Assembly (NCBI GenBank): GCA_016256075.1
Contig: SDVU01000454.1
Location: 1-11,411, forward strand
Origin: Dictyocoela muelleri
Lineage: Eukaryota; Microsporidia
DNA length: 11,411 nt
Direction: 5' to 3'
Position 1 is the first letter of the stretch, and each line of letters starts with the position of its first letter. Shown here one piece after another: positions 7,322 to 11,411 of the stretch. Under the pieces are notes generated by a model. The model was not told where the DNA came from, made no database searches, and saw nothing but the letters and a program-made list of their open reading frames with translations. Both the position numbers and the translations under genes were made by a program.

Positions 7322-8295
7322 GGGAAAATAACTTAACCAAAGTTAAAAAAAATATGTAAAGAAAAAAATGAATTAATTAATATTTATTTAATATAATGGT
7401 TAAAAATTCTGCTAATTCAATGTTTTTATAATTTTTAAAAAAAACATAAACACATCTAGATGATCTTTAAAGGTATCTATTTAATTCCATAACTATAATG
7501 TTCATATTTTTTAGATGTAACCATAAATTTTCAATCATTTGTGTATTTGTCTTGGTAATTGGGTCAAGAAAATAATGTGTATGATTAACAGTATCTCTTA
7601 AACATCCTTGAATAGAATTATAAGCTCCTTATCGATCAAAAACACATATGATTTTTATTTAATTTCTCTATCAATAATGGGTAATAGAGTAGATATTTTA
7701 CTATTATCCACTAACCCCCAATAACAGTAACCAGTTTTATACTCCCACCCCCAAATCTAAATTAGTTTTCATATATCTACTATACCATATTTTCGTTTGA
7801 CTCAAAATGTTTCATTAATCTGTACCTCTTTAAGAATACCTCCAAGTTGTCTTTTACAATTCCTAACAAATTTAGATATTTTTTCTCGAACAATAGAAAG
7901 TATACTTGCATATTTTTCCCGCATATATCACCAATATGCATTATATAATTGGCGGTAAAATTATTTTTATTGAAGAAATAGTAAGAAAATTTTAAAAAAA
8001 CAAAGGATAATATTTTTTTGCCATATAAAGAAGAGTCATCAAGTAAATTAAAATTAATTCTACACCGAATGCATCTCCATGCTTTATCAATAATATATTA
8101 TCTTTTATTTTTAAACCGTTGGAACATTTCGGACAAGACTGTGCTCTGGTATTATTTCCAAAACTTTCAATAATTCAATTATATTATTGTTGTCTGAAAT
8201 ATAATTAAAAAATTCGTGGTCTATTGTTCTGTTTAGTCGTTTTAACATAAGGAGTAAAAAAATATTTTTTTTAACTTTAGTATAGTTATTTTCCC
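7322..8295 (-). mobile_element. Merlin-like element with 34-bp inverted repeats
   Basis: The inverted repeats are 7322-7355 and 8262-8295. Both read GGGAAAATAACT, then a 5-base variable stretch, then AAAGTTAAAAAAAATAT inward from the end. They enclose a minus-strand transposase remnant that fills nearly all of the 974 bp. The ends abut the foldback modules exactly, leaving no duplication between them. Confidence 0.8.
7377..8248 (-). pseudogene. Merlin / IS1595 (ISXO2-like) transposase, decayed
   Basis: The remnant runs from ATG at 8246-8248 to a TAA at 7377-7379, about 290 codons, the usual size for the family. The order of parts is kept. The N-terminus starts MLKRLNRTIDHEFFNYISD. A zinc ribbon has CPKC at 8124-8135 and WRCIRC at 8062-8079, now in different frames. 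A helix-rich linker (REKISKFVRNC) follows, then the DDE catalytic domain. The first acidic site reads VQINETF (Asn at 7814-7816) where the family has V-x-[IV]-DET, so the first catalytic Asp is lost. The second Asp lies at about 7631-7637, before GAYNSIQ. Then comes VNHTHYFLDPITKTNTQMIE, closely like the ISXO2 block VNHSxxFVDPxTGAHTxxIE; its Glu is at 7530-7532, about 33-34 residues on. Several frameshifts and stops are present, so it is inactive. It would have cut and joined DNA at the element ends. Confidence 0.85.
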
Positions 8296-8581
8296 GGGTT
8301 AGTCATCACCTGTAAAAATTAGTAAATCGCAATTGGTAAGAGGATAGAACATGCTTCTTATTTGTAATAAGCTCAACATGAATAGAAAAACTTATATATA
8401 TTTAAATATTAATGTTAGCTTCTACAGATTTTTACTAAATTAAGATCTGTATAAGCTAACATTTAATATTTAAATATATATATAAGTTTATCTCATACTG
8501 TTGAGCATATTACAAATAAGAATTATGTTCTATCCTCTTACCAATTGCGATTTACTAATTTTTACAGGTAGTGACTAACCC
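8296..8581. mobile_element. Right foldback MITE (arms about 135 bp)
   Basis: Arm 8296-8429 is complementary to 8445-8581 around a loop of about 15 nt, with a few gaps and mismatches. The outer ~80 bp match the left foldback module closely (GGGTTAGTCATCACCTG, then GTAAATCGCAATTGG). The core is different: AT-rich, with GTTAGCTTCTACAGAT. It has no coding capacity. Confidence 0.92.
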
Positions 8582-8591
8582 TTTGTAGAAC
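8582..8591. repeat. Right target-site duplication of the composite transposon
   Basis: TTTGTAGAAC directly follows the outer CTAACCC end and matches TTTCTAGAAC at 6999-7008 in 9 of 10 bases. Confidence 0.7.
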
Positions 8592-9299
8592 ATAAAGTAG
8601 ATACAAGACGATTGTAAGGACCCTGTAACAGTCATATTAATAAAAAATGACTTCTAACCTTTTGAAACACGCTCTAACGACTTGATACAGATAAAGTCAG
8701 GCTTCAGGAATACTGTTTCTCTAACGAACTGATCAGAAAAATCTATCCTGCATGTAATAAACTCTATGATCTGATGAGATACTTGACATAGTTTGAAACG
8801 AAAAAGAAATCGAAAAACTCTTATCCCGACTCATAGATTCTAAGTATTCCCTCTACCTTGACATGCACATTTCAGAACACTTACTATAACTCAAACTTGA
8901 AATTTTCTTAACTTTTCACGACTACAAGTCGGCTATCGAGATAACGCCCAATAAAATTGGAGTTCAAAGATCATATTCGAAGATAGAAACTAGAATATTG
9001 ACGAAATAAACATTTATTGAGGAATTCAATAATGTAATGATGACAAAATTATTATCAGAAGACGTTGCTGAATTTTCATAAATATCAAAAGGATCTAGGA
9101 AACATTAATATTTATTATTCAAAGAAAATTAAATTTATTCGAAACCAAATTATTATCGAAAATACAAAATATTACTTTTGAAAAGAAATTGAGAGTCATT
9201 CATAAATCTAGGAATCATATTAACGAAGAATGTCTAGTGCAGAGAAATAAATCGTGTTGAAAAAACATAATAAAAAAGATATCGAATACTTTTTACGTA
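8592..9299 (+). other. Degraded region upstream of the Gypsy protease, possibly gag
   Basis: No intact frame is seen. The base composition is less extreme than in the flanks, and the region sits where gag would lie relative to the protease and RT remnants. A stretch near 9190-9235 could be a decayed CCHC zinc-knuckle region (HINEEC), but this is weak. If it is gag, the composite transposon may have inserted in or just before the retroelement. Confidence 0.25.
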
Positions 9300-11100
9300 T
9301 ATATTCTTAAATTTTTATTTTTTGTTTTTAAAGCTTTTATTGTTGTGGTTCCACGTCTATACCATGTCCAATAAACCCGTCACTGAATTTATGTGTTAAA
9401 CGTTCAACTAATAAAGAAATAATCATCACAGCGACTGGAGAGAAACAAAATCATCTATTAAGATTGTTTGTGAGATTAATATTGAAAATAATGACAAAGA
9501 TATCCAATATCACTTAAAGAAATTGATAATCTAGAAGAAGAAATAATAGTAGGACCAGACTTTTTTTAAAAACTCAGCATTACTCAATTTGAAAGAAGGA
9601 TATCTATATATATCTATCTCTAAACAAAAGATATATCTAAACGATAAAGAAACAGGAAATTATGTAGAAGTTTACTATCCACTATTTCGTCATTTTATGA
9701 CGAAATGCAGGGCTTTTAATTTTTTCGTCAAAAAAATCAAACTTTTTATTATAAAATTTAACATTATAAAAATTATAATTAAATTAGAATAAAATATTAG
9801 TACTAGATTTTAATCTGCGGACCCAGAAATTTTTCTGATAACTGAGAATAAAATGTCGTTTAAATATTTGAAAAAAAACAGTATAACTGTAATATGACGT
9901 ATATTTCGGTAATAAATATTTAAATATACTCTTTTAAAGATCTTAAGTTATTTCCAATATTCAATCGCCATTTTTTATCTGTTATATAATATTTTATTAG
10001 TTCTAATAAAAACCCATCACTTTTATTGTTAAATCTGTATAAATAAAATCCTTTTATTTTATATATCATCATTTAATTTTTTTTTCATATCATTTTTTAT
10101 TCAGATTGTATGCATATTCTTTATATTATATTTTACATCTATTTATTGGTATTATCTTCATTTCATCGAGTTTCAAAAGATGAATATTTTTGTGACGAAA
10201 AAATCAAAAAATCCTGCGTTTCGTCACAAAATGACTAAACCCTAGACAACGATTTGAAAGAAATAAAGTTGAGATATTCATGTAAATCTAAAAAAAATAC
10301 ACATTTAAACAGCAAAAAAAAACAAATTATGTAGAAATTTTCAAAAATACTAGCCCTAAATCAAAAAATAAAATACAAAATAAACGAACTCATACGCGAA
10401 TATCAAGATAAAATACGACATAATGTTCCAATAGTTAGATTAAAGTTTACATTATCTATTCATAAAAAATACTGCTATCACTAAAACCTTACCGATGCCC
10501 CTCCATATATAAAAGACCTTCTAAAGAGTAATAAACACACTAATAAAGAAAGGAATAATAAAGATATCTGACTCAATGTTTGCATCGCCCTGCTTCATAA
10601 AAGAAAAGAGTTATAAAACTGGGAGGCATATAATTGATTTCAGTTTGCTAAACAAGGGATATTTTCCTATACAACATTAATTTCCAGTGATCTTCGATAT
10701 CTTCCACAACGTGAAACATGCAAAATTTTTCACAAGAATCGTTTAACGAAAAATAATTTTATCAATTTAAAATTCATACTCATATCATCATATAACAGCA
10801 TTTGTAACAAATATAGGTAGATTTTAATTCACAACGTACCATTCGATTTGCTCAATACACCAAAGTGCTTCTGCTCTCTTATATCAGAAATTCACCAGGG
10901 AAAACCTAATATTTCTGTTTTTGTACACCATATAATAATCTGTTCCGAGAAAAAATTATATATCCTTAAGCAATTATCGTTGTTCTTAAGACCTTGGCTA
11001 CAAATATTGCACTAATAGATCTAGATAAATCACGATATCCTATAAAAAAGATCATATACGTAGGTTTCGGAGATACTGACGGAAATAGAAGCCTGAAATA
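9300..11100 (+). mobile_element. Fossil Ty3/Gypsy element: protease and reverse transcriptase
   Basis: Two pol regions can be recognised on the plus strand. At about 9400-9680 a retropepsin-like region ends with VGPDFF, followed by LKEGYLYI, comparable to the ILGxDFL...F..G.L.I tail of Ty3/Gypsy proteases. At about 10430-11090 lies a reverse transcriptase with FASPCFIKEK and GRHIIDFSLLNK, the fingers/palm blocks of Ty3/Gypsy RT (ASPVVLVKKK...DYRxLN). Further RT-like blocks follow near 10850 and 10920. The order protease-RT is that of Ty3/Gypsy. The element is broken with many breaks (well over ten), no LTR was identified, and a 555-bp MITE lies between the two regions. It looks old. RNase H and integrase are not seen before the window ends. 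Confidence 0.75.
9685..10239. mobile_element. 555-bp MITE inside the Gypsy fossil
   Basis: The terminal inverted repeats are about 50 bp: 9685-9735 and, inverted, 10190-10239. Both read TTT[C/A]GTCATTTT[A/G]TGACGAAA, then [T/C]GCAGG, a T-rich stretch and TTTTTTCGTCA. Each end also folds on itself; the left one is a perfect 9-bp stem with a TTT loop. The interior is AT-rich with no usable frame. A TA precedes the left end at 9683-9684 and a TA lies three bases past the right end at 10243-10244, so a TA target duplication is possible but not proven. The superfamily is unknown. It separates the protease and RT regions of the retroelement and so inserted after it. Confidence 0.82.
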
Positions 11101-11137
11101 TCACCACTCGACAGTTTTAAGATTTAGAAAAAGCTAG

Positions 11138-11411
11138 AAACAACCGTAACAACCGCAACAACCGCAACAACCGCAACAACCGCAACAGCCTCAAAAACCT
11201 CTACAACCTCAGCAACCGCAACAATGGCAACAATCGACACAATCGCAACAACCAACAACCGATACAAGTTCTACTGCCGCTACAACCGCGACAATCTCAA
11301 CAACCTTAACAACCGTAACAACCGCGACAATCTCAACAACCGTAACAACCGTAACAACCGTAACAACCGTAACAACCGTAACAACCGTAACAACCGTAAC
11401 AACCGTAACAA
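11138..11411. repeat. 9-bp repeat CAACCGCAA / CAACCGTAA running off the window
   Basis: A nonamer array starts right after the RT remnant. It opens with five CAACCG[T/C]AA units, passes through a diverged middle (11185-11300), and becomes regular CAACCGTAA to the end. In the frame from 11150 it reads QPQ repeats first and then TTV repeats, with no stop in 87 codons. A second forward frame is also open, so openness alone says little. It may be a satellite that expanded in the dead element, or the low-complexity part of a gene that starts elsewhere. Confidence 0.85.

Larger units (their letters stand above)
7009..8581 (-). mobile_element. Composite Merlin-type transposon: MITE + Merlin + MITE
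   Basis: The 1573-bp unit consists of three inverted-repeat modules joined end to end: a foldback element (7009-7321), a Merlin-like transposase element (7322-8295) and a second foldback element (8296-8581). The outer ends are GGGTTAGTTACC and its partner GGTAGTGACTAACCC. Near-identical 10-bp flanks occur only outside the whole unit. The left foldback is not flanked by a duplication of its own, and neither is the right one. Both internal junctions read CCCGGG. The simplest reading is that the foldback modules served as ends and carried the Merlin copy with them. Another reading is that they are unusual palindromic long terminal repeats of one element. Strand is given for the transposase. Confidence 0.8.

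Noticed and set aside
7009-8581. Two MITEs that landed independently beside a Merlin copy
   Set aside because: Neither MITE has its own flanking duplication, while the outermost flanks match each other in 9 of 10 bases. Not fully excluded.
9589-9792. 67-codon plus-strand frame as a gene
   Set aside because: It starts at TTG in a Gypsy protease remnant and runs through the MITE left end, so it is a chance read-through.

Overview
The window looks like nuclear DNA of a microsporidian with an expanded, very AT-rich, transposon-filled genome. Three things point that way. The two convincing genes are short and intronless. Each has a run of C directly before its ATG (CCCC and CCC), the start-codon motif described for microsporidian genes. 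The rest of the DNA is decayed Ty3/Gypsy and Merlin-type elements of kinds reported from TE-rich microsporidia. The genus cannot be fixed by eye (a Hamiltosporidium- or Nosema-like genome would fit).

Left part (1-3659): a decayed Ty3/Gypsy integrase region (about 460-1110, + strand); a GC-richer minisatellite of 25 units with core CTACGGACTG (1521-1919); a 60-nt segment that folds partly like a tRNA (2214-2275); then AT-rich DNA with a 32/33-bp and a 12-bp tandem array. No intact gene is seen here.

Gene island (3660-5160, both genes on the minus strand): a Lunapark-type ER membrane protein (200 aa, two membrane segments, C-terminal zinc ribbon) and, upstream of it, a 142-aa protein with an N-terminal ubiquitin-like domain. 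About 465 bp of AT simple repeats separate them. There is no sign that they act together; they are probably transcribed separately.

Middle (5160-7008): an uncertain membrane-like reading frame, a 49-bp direct repeat built on ATCCGGAT and a palindrome, a 13-bp minisatellite, and three hairpins in 130 bp.

Mobile block (6999-8591): a composite DNA transposon. A minus-strand Merlin/IS1595-like transposase pseudogene sits between its own 34-bp inverted repeats. It is abutted on both sides, with no spacer, by two foldback MITEs that share their outer arms but have different cores. Near-identical 10-bp sequences (TTTCTAGAAC / TTTGTAGAAC) lie only outside the whole assembly, so the three parts seem to have moved as one unit.

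Right part (8592-11411): a broken Ty3/Gypsy element on the plus strand with protease-like and reverse-transcriptase regions, split by a separate 555-bp MITE. A CAACCG-type 9-bp repeat then runs off the window end.
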